DNA of 64,000 nucleotides from Quillaja saponaria (GCA_029379385.1 CM055609.1:3968001-4032000); one strand, 5' to 3'; shown: positions 36,301 through 50,248, counted from the first letter of the stretch. Notes: a model not told the origin generated them from the letters alone. Program-made: numbers and translations.

Positions 36301-36379
36301 GAATAAACCAAAACTTGAGGAGGAAGATGAAAATCCAAAATCCAATGATGAGTTCAGAAAGATGTTCATAAAAAAATAG
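27346..36379 (+). CDS. SART3: SART3/Prp24-like U4/U6 snRNP recycling factor (EMB140 type)
   Basis: A nuclear RNA-binding factor that helps re-anneal U4 and U6 snRNAs. Sixteen exons: 27346-27585, 27924-28057, 28296-28353, 28717-28932, 29137-29412, 29532-29666, 29765-29890, 30933-30977, 31073-31180, 32385-32527, 32622-32745, 33928-34002, 34384-34737, 34846-34938, 35473-35557 (or 35630) and 36117-36379, giving about 824 residues. Residues 1-75 are acidic. HAT helical repeats run from about 80 to 560, then a basic NLS-like stretch (REKRKP, AAKRQK). One RRM follows (AFMSNL; SRGLAYVDF). The C-terminus SNDEFRKMF is the LSm-binding motif known from Prp24. Intron 2 has a GC donor. Exon 13 lacks a GT or usable GC donor, and the longer exon 15 is out of frame by one base. 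The 5' four-fifths is clean; the 3' end may be damaged, wrongly assembled or differently spliced. Confidence 0.9.
31515..31651. repeat. Short direct repeat in SART3 intron 9
   Basis: A block of about 50 bases beginning CTTGTAATGATCTTATGT at 31520 recurs at 31603 (offset 83), with similar following sequence including AAGATCA. It is a small local duplication with no visible function. Confidence 0.6.
35782..35804. repeat. 23-base poly-G tract in SART3 intron 15
   Basis: An uninterrupted run of 23 G follows a T-rich run and GGGA, and is followed by TTGGGG. It can form G-quadruplexes on the transcribed RNA. Such tracts are rare in plant introns and error-prone in sequencing. Confidence 0.9.
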
Positions 36380-39300
36380 GTTTCTCTTGACTCAACTTCA
36401 TAGACTGCAACTATCTTCCAAGTTTTTTTCCTACAGAAAGAAAAATGTCTTGTTTATTATGCTACAATTTTGTTAGGCTTCGTAGACTTATCACTCAGTG
36501 ATAGTATTTCTATTAACAGTTCAGTAATAGTGTATCAACAATTGTTTTGTTGGTTATATGTTGATTACAGGTTTTTGTAGTATAGATTTTGTAACTTTGT
36601 CTTGTATTGCAATGTAATCATTGCTGGGAATGAAGGGTTTAAATAAGAGAAGCCTTAATAACTTGAGGAACTTAGGTACAACTTCAATTGTTATGTTGGA
36701 CGCTTAAGTGGAAGATTTATGTGAAAAGGGAGAAACAATTCGTAGTTGTGTAGCTTAAAATCTTGTTTCAATTTTCTTAATGGGATTGGGAAGGATGCTA
36801 ATCTTGATTGTCAGTATGTACTGGAATCTGTTAAATGGTGAAGATGAACTCCCCTGAATTTCTGAAATTGATTCTTATATTTTCTTTCTACTTAGGTAGG
36901 TCTTTTAAGCTGGCTTTGATGACTCCATTTGACAGAAATCTGGCACAGATTTGCATTCTTCCTGGATAACGTTGGACCATTAGAGAACTAAAACATAGTG
37001 TGGTGAGCAGACATGCCTGAAGTTGAGAATTGGGTGACCTGATAATAATAACATATACAGTGTCATGGTTTAAGGGAGCATATCCTGTGTTGAACCAAAC
37101 ACAAGAAATATGAACCCTCTGATGTAGTTCTAATTCAGAAGGGTAAGACCTTAGAGGTTATTTCTTTTTGTGTCTTATTGGGAGGTCTTGGATTACATAA
37201 AATCTTACATGTGTCAACCTATAATTTGAATGAGAATCCAAGTTTAAACTTCCCACTCTTCTAGGTTCCAACCTGAGCTCTCTCATGTAAGGTGAGTCAA
37301 ATTTATCCTTCAAAGTGCACGTCACAATTTCCCCCATACTATTTTTACAGATGGATAACCTTTTTACATGGCTTATGCTATGCAGGATAATTAATATACA
37401 CTATGCCCTTGATAACTTTCTGATAGCATGAAATCAGAACAGAACAAGTTAGTTTCTTTGGTTATGATAAGTAAGAAGCTTTAACTTTCACCCTATAACA
37501 CTGCTCCTATGGAAGAACGCTAGGAAAAGCCACATTATACAAATCCCTAAACATGAAAAAGTAGAGTACCTGAGTTTTGCAGATGTAACTTTACTCTGTT
37601 TTTTACCCTCCATTTCATTTGGTTTATCTTACACGCTACCTCCCCAACAGTATCCCTCCAAATACTTACAAACCCTTAAGAAAAAAATGAGTAAATGGTT
37701 ACACAAGAAACCCATGATGGTAACATTGCTGTCATGCATGCCCATACCAGCTTTAATTGGCCGAAAGGACACATGCATCACTATTGGCTACAAGGTTTTC
37801 TAACCTAGCTTGGCTTTCAGTTACAGCAATTTTCCCTTGCATTGAATTGTACAGATTACTTAAACACAAGGGGTGGGACTTGAAAAATGGGAAGCTTTTG
37901 TATTTTATATCATTCATGGAATGCCATTACTATCTGCAAAACTGCCTAGGATGTCATTTTCTGTGTGTATATATGGATATAGAATCCGCAACACTAGAGC
38001 AGAGCAGAGCCAGCAAGACATCAATAAATGAGCAAACAAATGAGGAACGTGTAAATGCATAATAGGCTGAGGAAGAAACCTATGGGCTATGGCTTTTCTG
38101 TGGCCTAATGGTTCGTTCGTTTGGCTTCTGCTTAATTACAATTCTGAGTACCATAAATCCTACATCTTTTGGTCTTATTCTAAACAATAGAGGTGATTTC
38201 TCTTTTTCATAAATTTCTTCCCTCCTTGTATGAAAATCTAAAGTTTTCGTAAGTGTGAGTTTCACGTGAAGTTTACTCATCGTACTATCTGAAGAGAGTA
38301 CTTCCCATCTTTTAGAAAAATTTACAAATTGTTTGTGCACATAGGGAATCTCATTACATTATTGTACATATGTGCAATTCAAAACCAACAAAATACTTGT
38401 TCAACAGAAAGCAACGTTCAATTATTAGTGGAAAATTCACAATTAAAAGTGAATTTGGAGCTTAAGAACAGATATAACATATTTAAACAATATATCTTTA
38501 TATGCAGTAATCATTTTTGTTTTTGGGCTTAAATGGTTAATACATCTCTTCAGATTGTATTTCCATATATAGAGAGTACTGCGTGCTATGAAATAAATTA
38601 TTTTGTGTACAAATTTGTTTTCTAATACAAGATAAATTTAACATAAAACTCACGTTCACATCGTATAAAGTAATTATCCCGTGCTCATAATCATGTCTTA
38701 AAAGTGAGTAAAGACCACCAAATTCATTGTAAGCTGTACACACACTTGAAAAGGAAAAAAAGAAGGAAAAAGTATTACCAAGAAAAGTAAAAAAAAAAAA
38801 AAGGTGTGAAATGCAGAGGCATGGTGGTGAGCAGAGAGAGACACAAGCTTTTAACTTGCAGCTTGATCATGCCTGGTTTAGCATGCGTATGCTTCACTTT
38901 GTTGTCTGGGATCACGCCTTCACTGTCTCACTCCACTCTAAATTCCATATTTACAATTCTGATCACTCTTTTTTCATTTTTTTTTCTAATCATAAACCCC
39001 TATAATCATCACCATCAATTACATGCATTTTCTAAATATATGTTTTGGGTAAAAATAAATAATAAGTATTTTCTTATATCAGAGAAGCTGATAATTTAAT
39101 AGTTTAGTAACTTTAACTTTTATCAACAAATTGAAAATTCGAGGCTTTTTTTTTTTAACACAGTCATCCCAATCCCATTTTAAGAAGAAAAAAAGAAGTT
39201 TAATGAACTTTAAAAAGAGAAGAAAACTTTAATTTATGTATGAGAAAATTAAATATAGATATTAAAGAAGAAAATGACTGCTGCTCTGAATTGATTCTTT

Positions 39301-42300
39301 TGCATACTAATAATTATCCACCTTGTTCATTGGGAGGTGAAAGAGATTGAGAGAATAATAAAAGAGAAAAGAGAGATCACGTAAAGGAAGTGATCTACTT
39401 TCATTCTTATTAAATGACTTCATATTTGTGTGTCAAGAATATTAGTCATGTTTTCTTTCATGGTATATATAATGAGATCTTTCAGTTATTGGAGTGTGAG
39501 CTGTATATATATATATATATATTTCTTAACGAGTTTTTAAAATACTTATTCAAGTTTTATAAATAAAAATTTTGTAATAATTATTCTAGTTAATAATAAT
39601 TTAAGTATTATTTAATACATAAATTATTATTTTTAAATACAAACATTACATCTTAACAATTGTCCATAGAAAACCTGTTACAAAAAATCTTATATATATA
39701 TATATATATGATCCACAACTGTATTAGCAATGTCACTATTTCTCGTTTTCTCTCTATCTTTCATGACTCTTGCTTATCATTTAATTTGGATAAGATAATT
39801 CTATCAATATTTTCTTCAAGATAACATATTCTCAATAACAAATATATGGACAGTATAAGGTTAATTTTAGGTCATTTGGTGTTATACATTGAAGTTTTTT
39901 TTTATATATTTATTATAATAATGCACAAATTCTTTTATTAACAGATAAAATGGAGTACGTGGACAATAATCCATATTTTTCGGAATAATTTAAACTTCAG
40001 AATAAGACATTTAACTAACATTTTAGACTAAATATATGATGATACACAATTAATAAATTATAATTGTTGCTTCTGAAATATATATTTATTTATTTATTAT
40101 ATGTTAACAAGCTTCCATGCATTAATTAACTTAATACTAATACTAAGTTAGAAACTTTAATACTAGTGCTAGCAACTTTAACTAATGATGGAAATATCCC
40201 AACTGCTTCAGTCATCCAATAGTACTATTTCATCCTTATTAATCAACAAGAAAAAGGTGCACTTTTAATTGAGTCAAGAAATTGAAGAAACTTCTTTTAA
40301 TTTTACTCTTTCTATTAGTAATGAAATACTTGTGTATAAAAGAAGAAATGACTTAATTCTATATACAAATTAGTTAAAAATAAAAGAAAATATTATTTTT
40401 TTTCTTTTATTTCACTTATTAATAAATTCTCTATACTATTATGGGCAAATATATAGGTGGTGTTGTGGGTCAAAGAGAGTGGAGACCAAGATACCAACCA
40501 ATTGTGTAAAAGCAAAGGGAGACCTCTCCTTTTATTTATTTATTTATATATTTTTTTTGTTCATAAGAATTTAATTGAGTTTATAAACTACACAATAAGA
40601 AATAACTATCTTCATTTCTACAAATTCTTTATCTCAATTGAAGTTAGAATTCGATCACATATTCTTAAATTAATATACAATATCAGAAAAACTTAACAAA
40701 TTAAACTAATGAAACCTTCTATCAAAGTCTTTTTCTTAATTACTCTATTTCACTTTGAATCTCATGCCTTGCCAAATGCCAAAACTCTTGTGGAGAATGT
40801 TGGGTGGCCTTTTGGCTTTGGGTGTTACACACTTACTCCAGACAAAATTTAAAGTGGTGGGAATGTTCCCAACGGCTACTCTTTGCTTTATTTTTGTTTT
40901 GCAAACTTCAAAGTAAAACATAGAGATTCTATGATTCTATCATAAGGAGAGGACCCAAAAACACAGAAAGCAAACCCCACCCAATTTTGAAATCAATGGC
41001 ATATATTACATGAAATAGACCTTTGAAAATTACTGCCATTTTCAATAAATAAGGAGATTCAATGGGGTTAATTTTCAAAGTTTTTCTTGTGAGTGTTGTT
41101 ATATGTCCAAGCAAGCAATTTGTTCCGTGCATGAGAACTATTCTTAATTAATAAAAAATAAATTTTATACAAATTTTTCTTTTTATAAAGAATGTTTCCC
41201 TTGAAATAATAGAAGTTTTATCTCTTTTTATTTATTTATTCTTACAACCTAAACAAAATAAAGAAAAGTTGATTTCAACACAATGAGTTGAGCTGAAATG
41301 ATAAGCCACTCTGTCAGTTTCAGATCCTAACAATGAAAGATAAAAAGTAGTTTGCTACATTCTGAGAAAATTTCAAGCTTAAGGAACCAACCCCATTGAA
41401 GAGATGCTCTGCTTCTAGAAAAAATGGAAATGATCTCTCTCTCTCTCTCTCTCTAAAAAAAAAGGTTGCTACATGAGTATAAATTTAGCAAGAATGATAC
41501 ACATGTAATGTGGTGGTCACCCTTGCCATGTTCTATTGAATTTGATTTTTGTTGCAGAGAACATGTTACTGTTTGAGTGCTTGTCAAATAAAGGGCTAAA
41601 AAGTCCATGACTTAAATTTGCAGGTATTTAATATTTCATATTGGGTTGATTCATTAAAAAGAGAAATATCAAGCTACAACAAATAATTGAAAATTGTTAT
41701 TCATTATAAAATTTAATTTTTAAATAAGATCATAATTTTTTAAATTAAAATCATAAAATTCATCATGTATGATAAGAGAAATCACTCTAGGCACATGACA
41801 ATTCTTTTTCTATTTACAACATCATAAACCCTGAAGTAGATACTTCAATGATATAACACATTGCTATCTCTAAATGTCAATGAATGAGTACACTTATTGA
41901 TGTGATAATGACAAGCATGTCTCAGCCAAATAATCCAAATGAGGGAGCTACAAAGAATCCAAACTATGTAATTTGATTTGCTAATGGAAAATGATTGGCA
42001 TATTAAAGGCAGCATTGGTTTCCTAAGACATGTCATCACAAAAAAGAGGTAGGTGGTAGGTTTGAGATTATTAGAAGAAAGTTAGTATCTTAAAAAGCAA
42101 AATGCAAGGTACACTTTGCTGATTAATTATGAGGATACAAATCTAGTTGACCTAGAATAATTTGCTTTTGTCTTTAATTTGTTGCTTTGGCCATTGAATA
42201 ATTTGCTTTTAGCCTAGCAAAAAGTTAACACTTTTGTTTGAGAACATTTACTAGTTCTTTCATATCCTTAGCTAATTTCTTGTTTACTTACTAAAAGCAA

Positions 42301-45300
42301 AAATGTCATATCAATTAATCAACCAAAACAACAAAACTCTTGAATCATATATGTTCATATCATTCCAAATTTTAGACCATCCAAACATCCTTCTCTTTAT
42401 GCATAATGTCCTATAGGATATTACCTAGCTTATACACTATATATATAACATAATTATAGTAATTTTGGGGAATTAATTAGGTCACAATTACTTATTTAAG
42501 TACAATTCATTGGAATGATTTGGTTTATCTTTAAAAAAGAAAAAAAAAATGGTAAAAATATCTCTGGGCTTATGTCTTCCTTAGTTCGGAAAACATATAT
42601 ACTTGCTTTTCTTTTTGGGTATAACTTTGGTATAATGTTAGGCTTATTTCAGCAAGATGCTAAACCTGACTTTAGCTCAAAATAGAAATTGGTGTTGGCC
42701 AGAAAAGGTAATTTATGCCCAAAATTATTTTTTTATTCGCATAAAGTTAATTGAATATATGAGGTAAGTAACTTATTGTTTTTATAAAAAGAATTATTAA
42801 GTTTTTTATCATAAATTTATTAGTGAATTCTTCAATCTTATTACTACTTCTTATGCTTCCTTCCTCTTTTCTTTTTTTTCTTTTTTTTTTTCCTAGTTTC
42901 TAACCTACTTTTGGTTTTGTTTTAATTGATGTGAAAATGTAAGAAGGCACCAACTATTGGTGGGAACAGAAGAATGGTGTAACTATTTGTCAATGGTACA
43001 TCTTATCTTTTCATAAATCACTAAAGATGGGGAAGTGCGTAAGGAAGGGGTTCTGTTCAGCACTCAAAGCAATAATAGTGCAGAGAATTTGAGGTTGGCA
43101 GTGAATTGGATGGATGGATGCAACCCATGTGTTTTCCTCAATAAAGGGCATAAAATAATTTTGGGCTCTGAAACATCTTGAAAATTGTGATCAAGGGTCT
43201 GTCATCTGTCATCAACCCTATTTATTTTTGTGGACCCCTTCATCCACAGTACCATAATAAGTCTCTCACTAACTCTATGAAACTATAAAAATAAATTTAA
43301 ATTTAAATTAATTACTAACTCCAAATAGTAACACTTTTTCTGCATTTGATATTGTAATATAGCCTAATTGTACAAGATCTACCCTTAAAAACTTCTCTCT
43401 TTTTAAAAAAAATAAAATAAATCTTAAATTTAATTAAACAATAAATTTAGAGGTTAAGAAGTTCTTGTAAATTATCAAAACTACAAAGAAAATTGAGAAT
43501 AATTTCTTATATATCTCAAAAAGGATAAAGGAAAGCAACAAGGAAAAAAAAAAGTAGTAGTAATGGAGAATTACTAGAAGAAGAGACAACAAATAGATAA
43601 AAACAAAGAACTTAAAGATAGATAAAGTCTGCAAATGTGGTGTAGAGAGTAGAATAAAGGCAGTGATAATAAAAGAATAAAGAGATTTGGATAATCATAA
43701 ATAAAATAAACAATAAAATTTAATAAAGGAAAACCTCATCAAATCCTTTTCCTCCTCCCAAGTAGTGTGTGAAAACATCAATTTTACACAACACCTTAAA
43801 TTGACTTGGTAAATTAAGGTATAAAAAAAACAATTGAAGTTAGAGCTAATTGTGAATAGCCTTAAAAATATCTAAGAAATTTAAATACCTAAATTATTAT
43901 CTTTGATATGTCAAGTAGAAAAAGAAACTTGGAAGTAATTTTGACTATAATTAACAAATACATGATTCTTGTCAAACCATTATTATCAAATAATCAATAA
44001 TGTTGAAATATTTTCTTAAGTACTTCAGTCACTTATTCATCTGATAACTCTGAATGACATGAAATGCCATTGTGCATGTTCTTGGTATTCCAAGGGGACA
44101 TCATTGACACCTTGAGTGTTTCTTTTTTGTTGACATAACATCACAAATAAATAACATAAAATAAAATGTTACCTATGATATTACAAAAATTGGCTATAAA
44201 TAGAAAAAAGAAACTTGATATTTAATTCTTCCCCAGCTTTAGTACATGAAGGAAGAAATGCACTCACTAGTTTTCTGCTTTCTGCAAATCATGTTCAAGA
44301 CACTTAGTTAAGCTAATTGGATGACATATAGTAAACAGTATTTTTACCAACAAGAAAATCTTAATATAAACTGAATACTCTTACTAAGAGAAAACCATAT
44401 TTAAATGTTAAACCTAACATAAGCTCCCATAAGAGAATATTATACATTAATCTTACAAACAATTGAGTTTCAACATAATTTTTCATTAATTCTCTTTTTG
44501 GTTAGCTCCTCCCTCATTCTCTCTCTTGCTCTCTACTTGCCTTTGTTCTCTTATCTCTCTCATAGTCACACAATGCTCTCTAAATGGATTAAATGTGATG
44601 GCTGATAGTGCAAGCAAAGCAATTGCTAGCACCCCACTTTTTTTCAATGTCCTTCTCCTAATCTCTGTATATTCCTGTCTGTAAAAAAAAATAAAAATAT
44701 TATACTTTTTTCTCACTCCTCTCTCCATTTTTGCCCCTCACTACTTCTATAAGCTCTTGTTTAGTGCTTCACTAGCAAAACCCACCTCCAAAACTCTCCC
44801 CCATATCTCTCTCCCTTGAACACCACTGCCTTAAGCCCTAATTCCAAACTCTTCTCTTTCTCTTTCCCTTCTAAGCCAAAACTTCCTATCTTTGCTTATA
44901 AACTTGTTTTATGCTACTGAAGGTGTTTAAGCTCATCAAGACTTGCCAAGAAAAATTTATGTGGGTATGTTGTTTTCAAATGCTATTCATTTCAGTTTCC
45001 TCCTTTCTCTCCATTTGCATTTCTAGTTCAAAAAAGAGCAAAGAGGGTTTATAACTTCTAGCTGCAATCTTCATCCATCATTTTTCTCACTTAGTGCCCG
45101 AGTGTTGACTTCTATCTCTTTCTCCATTCACTCTCCCTTTCAAGAGACAGAAAATGGTCAGAGAGGGAGAGTGTTTTGGTTTGCTTTAAAGGCTTTCTTC
45201 CCAATCCATCTCCTGTATACCCTATTTTTGAATTTTCTAGTCCTTACTTTTTCAATCTAAATTGACTTTAAGAGGTAATGAGATGGATACTCAAAACCAA

Positions 45301-45726
45301 GGTGGTCGAAAATGCTTCTTCTGTTTATTTTGTCAATTTGATCTAAAGCAACACTTAACTTGTAATAACTCTCCCCTACCTGGTGCCTAGTTTAGTACAG
45401 TTTAGACTCCTATCCATATCAACTGTGAATTTAAGTACCTGACAGCTCTAGCTAATTTTCTTAATTCATTTAAGAAACTCTCTCTTTTCTTTCAGAGTCT
45501 CCTAAGAAGGGTTTCAATTATTTTTTGTGTGTTGCTTCTAAAAGAGTGGACAATTGTCAAGAGAGCTCCTGGGAATTTCAAGGAAGTAGACACTTTTAAT
45601 TACAATCATTTGGGCTCCTAATTTCCTCCTGACTTGTTATTTCTCTTTTGGTCTCCAAGCAAACAACAAAACCCAAAAAAATAATAGCCATAAAAAAGGA
45701 GAGATAAAAGGGTTGGAAAACTAGGA
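36380..45726. other. Long AT-rich intergenic region upstream of the ZHD gene
   Basis: About 9.3 kb without a recognisable gene. It holds the SART3 3' UTR at the left, TA microsatellites at about 39503-39521 and 39690-39709, and a CT repeat at 41434-41453. The last 1.2 kb before the ZHD start is pyrimidine-rich (many CTCTCTTT runs), as expected of a long plant 5' leader or promoter. Short open frames here show no family similarity. I saw no tRNA, no familiar microRNA and no intact transposon. Confidence 0.55.
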
Positions 45727-46563
45727 ATGGAACTTTCTAATCAAGGAGGAGAGATCCCAATCCCATTAAACAGTACATATGGAGGGGGACATGGTCATGG
45801 GCATGGGCGCATGATCCATCATGACCCTCCACCCCACAACCACATCATGTCTTCCTCAGCACCCCAAATCCCTTCCAATGGCAACTCTATTCAAACAACC
45901 TTGGAGGAACATGGACCCTACAAGAGAGTTGTAAGGTACAGAGAATGCCTAAAGAACCATGCTGCAGCCATGGGAGGGAATGCCACTGATGGGTGTGGTG
46001 AGTTTATGCCCTGTGGCGAAGAAGGAACCATTGAAGCTCTCAACTGCTCTGCCTGCAATTGTCACAGAAACTTCCACAGAAAAGAAATAGAAGGTGAGCC
46101 CTCTTCATATGACTGTCATCATAGCTCACATTTCAACAGGGTTGGGAGGAAATTCATTTTAGGCCATCACAAGAATTTGTTAGCACCAGAGGCTTTGGGA
46201 TACCCTACAGGTAATATTGTACCTTCAAGAACTGTACCACCCCATCAAATGATAATGCCTTACAACATAGGCTTCCTTCCTTCAGAGTCAGATGAACAAG
46301 AAGATGGTGGTGGTGGTGGTGGTGGGGTAGTGACTAGACCTTCTCATCAGCTAGTAAAGAAAAGGTTCAGGACAAAGTTCACCCAGGAACAGAAGGAAAA
46401 AATGCTCGACTTTGCTGAGAAAGTTGGTTGGAAGATTCAGAAGCAAGAAGAGTCAGTGGTGCAACAGTTCTGTCAAGAGATTGGTGTCAAAAGAAGAGTC
46501 CTCAAGGTTTGGATGCACAACAACAAGCATAATCTAGCAAAAAAAAACCCTCCCACTGCTTAA
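45727..46563 (+). CDS. ZHD3: Zinc-finger homeodomain transcription factor (ZHD3/ZHD4 type)
   Basis: A nuclear DNA-binding protein of the plant-specific ZF-HD family. The 278-residue intronless gene starts MELSNQGGEIPIPLNSTY, close to the N-terminus of Arabidopsis ZHD3/ZHD4, and has a Gly/His run at 19-27. The ZF dimerisation domain spans about 70-122, with YRECLKNHAA, DGCGEFMPCG, NCSACNCHRNFHRKE and the conserved Cys/His ligands. A seven-glycine run (194-200) precedes the atypical homeodomain at about 211-268, which includes KRFRTKFTQEQKEKM and VWMHNNKHN, with Met in the third-helix position where classical homeodomains have Phe. The C-terminal tail after the homeodomain is short. Genes of this family act as homo- and heterodimers; ZHD3 versus ZHD4 cannot be separated here. 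Confidence 0.96.
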   Translation: MELSNQGGEIPIPLNSTYGGGHGHGHGRMIHHDPPPHNHIMSSSAPQIPSNGNSIQTTLEEHGPYKRVVRYRECLKNHAAAMGGNATDGCGEFMPCGEEGTIEALNCSACNCHRNFHRKEIEGEPSSYDCHHSSHFNRVGRKFILGHHKNLLAPEALGYPTGNIVPSRTVPPHQMIMPYNIGFLPSESDEQEDGGGGGGGVVTRPSHQLVKKRFRTKFTQEQKEKMLDFAEKVGWKIQKQEESVVQQFCQEIGVKRRVLKVWMHNNKHNLAKKNPPTA

Positions 46564-49500
46564 GATTACAAACCAAATTATAGTATATCTCTTTTAGTTT
46601 GTGCTTTAATTAACTCTATCTACTTGTTAGCTAAAGTATTTAACTTTCTTCCTTTTATTACACTATAATATCTTTTTAATTATTTTCTTAGTCTCTGAGT
46701 CTGTTTGGATCTCTTAATGATAATCATATAAGTGATATCTGCCAATGTAATGTAGATTAGTTAATTGGGTTTGGTGAAGTTTCAATTCTGAGTGATGTTT
46801 CTTTCTAATCCATTCAGTGCAGAAGTGGATTACTACACTGAGTTGGAGGATACCATATATGTATTAATAAAATCATAGGAGCTTCATATTCAGTGTAAAA
46901 CAGCTTCTTTTTTTCCCTGTTTAAATGATTTATAAACTAAAGCATTTTACAAGTATATTTATTTCTAGCATTACAAACTTAAATATTAATGAATAAAAAT
47001 AAACCAAATATTATGAAAAAAAATTTCCTCATTTCCAAAGCTTTGGATTCTGTCTAAAAACAGATACTTGTCTTACAGATTATATTTAGTGACTGGTGCA
47101 AAGAGTAATATAAATAATAAAAATCCTCCCGAACACTTGATATTTAGAGGTTGTCTACAAATTTAGAAACATGTTTAATTGATGCAGTGTTTGCCAACAT
47201 GTTAATATGTTTGTCAAATGGTGCACACTGAAGTGCCTGTCTGATAATAGTGATTAATAATTATCTGATCAGCTAGGTCATGATTATGATATAATAATAG
47301 AGTCAATTTCATTAACCACAAGATTTAGTCTTAAAATAATACTACACTAATCATGCAAAGCTTAATAATTTAGCTACACATATTGCCACCAGTAACCCCA
47401 CTATCCCTTCCAGAAAGAGACACACAGAGAGAGAAGAAAAGAAAAAAGATAAACACTTTTTTATTTGGATGCACTTTCTTTTATGCAAGAATGTTCTTTG
47501 GTTGGAGAAAAAAGCAACACAACCAAAAGAAAAGTTACTTCCAGCTGCAACTTTAAAATTTCATTCACAAATCCCAACAGTAAAACCGAATTTTGCATTC
47601 TAATGCAGATCAGATGGTATCTAAGTACCAGAGACTCCAGGAACTAAATAAATTCTTTTAATATGTTATGGCCAAGGGTGCAAATCGCTCTTTTTGTTGA
47701 CTACAGCACTAAAGTATCTTTATCTTATAATTGCCTTGTATTAAAGCATATGCAATATCAATTGGCCTTGAAAGCTAAATAAAACATCAAATATTGGGGA
47801 AGGATTTTAAGGATAAAATCCCCATAAGTACTTTGAATAAAAAAAATTAAGACAGGCTTTTCACTTAAATTGTTAAATATGAGAATAGATTTGTCAAAAG
47901 ATATAAGTTATTAGATGAAATCCTATGCAAGAAATATGAAGGAAAAAAAAAAAAAAGGGTCCAACCTGTTATACTTTAGACTGCTGTGTTGTTTCTTGGT
48001 TTTAAAAGCTGGTTGTACTTATCCTCACAATTCACAAAGGGTTTTTACTCATACCTCACTGTGAGGAAGGTCTAAGAAAAGGGCCCCAATATCGGTCTTT
48101 GGTTTGTCATAGCTATGTAGGTCTTCAGACTTCTACAAGCTAGTCAGAGAGCTACTGAGAAGGAATTCACCTAGCCTCTTAAATATAAATAACTAATTGC
48201 CTAACAATGGGGTAGACAAACTGTAATCTTCTTTAATTCCTCCCAGTAGCAGCAAGGTAGTCTGCTTCCTCAAAGTGAGTGGTAATTAAGAATTGTGAAA
48301 AAGCTGCCAAGGATTTCTACAAATATAATGTCATTGTTTTCTCCATCTACAGGAAGAAAACTACTAATTTCCTTTAAATAACAACTTCCTTTTTTCTCTT
48401 AGTCACAAATTAGATTAAGAAAAAAAAAAAACTAAATATTATTACATTTTTTTTTTCATATGATTAAAGTATGAATAAAGGTTGGTTTGATAGATTTTGA
48501 AGGAGAAGAGAGGAGCTGAAAATCAGGTGTTATTCCTTTGTTTGGATAGAAAGGAGTTGGAGAGGGATTCAAATTTTGATTTCATTGAGATTTGAGACCT
48601 ACTATTTCTTTCTACAATTGGAAGGAAATGAAAGAAAGAGACCCAAGTCTTTTAGTATTCAACATTTTAGAGTGATGCTCCTTTCCATTCTAACAAACCA
48701 AACACCAAATGGTAATAAATATATTTCACCTCTTTCCTCACATTGTCAGCTTTTTCTTCCTCCAATTTTTTTTCTCTTTTCAAACCAAAAATAAGCATAA
48801 GCTGAACTTAACCCTTAATATTTACTCTTCTTTAATGGCTTACTATGAGGACAACAGCACTATCTCAGTTTTAACCATGTGCTTCCATAGCCTCAGCTAA
48901 ATAACCTTCATATAGACTTTATCCATCCACAATGGACTTGACATCATCATAAATACTGCTGATATTTCCAACTACCATCTGAGAGTCTTTTTCTGTTTAG
49001 CCTAGGAGACTTGAAGGAGTGGAGGGGACCCCTAATTTGCAATTAGAGGTTTAATAAAATTCCAAATCCCCCTCGCCTTCCCCCTCAAAAAATAATAAAT
49101 AAATAAATTCACAAAGTAGAGACTAGAGAGGCTTGTTAAACTTGAAGCGTGATCATCTGAATCATTTAATTTGGTTGAGGAGATATTCAATGTATCAGGC
49201 TGACACAAATGACAGAGGACCACATATATCTCATCAGTCCAGGAGTTTGTATGGTAACATATTCATCACAATACAGAGCTGTCTCATATACATGAATGGT
49301 TGGTAGAAAATAAATGCACCCTTTAACATACTAGGTTCTAATGCCAAATGATAAAGGAAAGCTGTTTTTTTTTCTCCATGCACGAAAACTCATATGGTAA
49401 AAGATTCGATAAACAATTAATAACTAAAGAACCCCTTCTTTAATGTGTTATGCAGAAAACACAGTAAAAAGGTAGAGCTAAACAAATTGCTTTATGGGAA

Positions 49501-50248
49501 CACAGGAAAGAAGAGAGAAAAATCTAAACAAACAGATATTTTTTATCAATCCCTAAGCAAAGTGGCAGTGTAATACATTGCTGCTAGTTCACCCCAATGA
49601 AGTGAAGCATCTACATGTAAAATATTAAGCTTCCATATAGATAAAAGAGTTTCCCAATCATATCTTCCAACATCTGAGGGCACAGAAAATATTAAGCAGA
49701 TGTTTTATCTATGATGCTTCTCATAAAAAGAACATGTACCCCTGCAGTTCAAGTGTGGATCTCAAAGCTCAATGAACCATTCACAAATTTCTATAATTTA
49801 AATCCATAATTGTGCAACAAGGCAACTTTCATTGATTTCACATGTACAAAGGTATTCTCCATAATTATCAACATGACTGAGATTGTAAAAAGAAGAAAAG
49901 AACCTACAAAACTGAAACTGGAAAAGTTGGAGTACAAGAGCAAACCACTCACTTCCTTCCTCTCCAAAAAGAAAATAAAACAAAATGTACGTATATGAAC
50001 AAAACTGAAAAAAAAAAAAAAAAACAAATACTATGTATGATTACACTAGAACCTCATGCTAACAACTCATTCCTAGAACTCAACCTGTACCATGCCACCA
50101 ATGCACAAACCCAGCAGAGAGCAAAGAAGCTCTATTAAGGCTTTGCTAATTGACTTTTAGAACTCTCAATGCATTCCAAGAACTTTGGAAAGTCAAAACC
50201 CAATGACAACCAGATGAGAACATGAACATTTCATCCCAATCACCCACT
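46564..50248. other. Intergenic region between the convergent ZHD and RUS6 genes
   Basis: AT-rich spacer holding both 3' UTRs, with adenine tracts at about 47943-47956 and 50009-50024. A candidate MITE at 48537-48697 is listed separately. No gene or RNA is recognised in the rest. Confidence 0.55.
48537..48697. mobile_element. Candidate MITE with 20-bp terminal inverted repeats
   Basis: The left end TTTGTTTGGATAGAAAGGAG and the reverse complement of the right end TTTGTTAGAATGGAAAGGAG agree at 17 of 20 positions, enclosing about 160 bases without coding capacity. The terminal TTTGTT is typical of hAT-like small elements. I could not define a target-site duplication, so the true ends may lie further out. 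Confidence 0.45.

Noticed and set aside
37757..38062. Open frame of about 100 codons in the SART3-ZHD spacer
   Set aside because: It begins with a non-ATG codon, shows no family similarity and lies in unremarkable AT-rich DNA.
38806..38960. Possible microRNA hairpin near GTGGTGAGCAGAGAGAGAC and GTCTCACTCCACTC
   Set aside because: The arms pair poorly and no known mature microRNA sequence is present.
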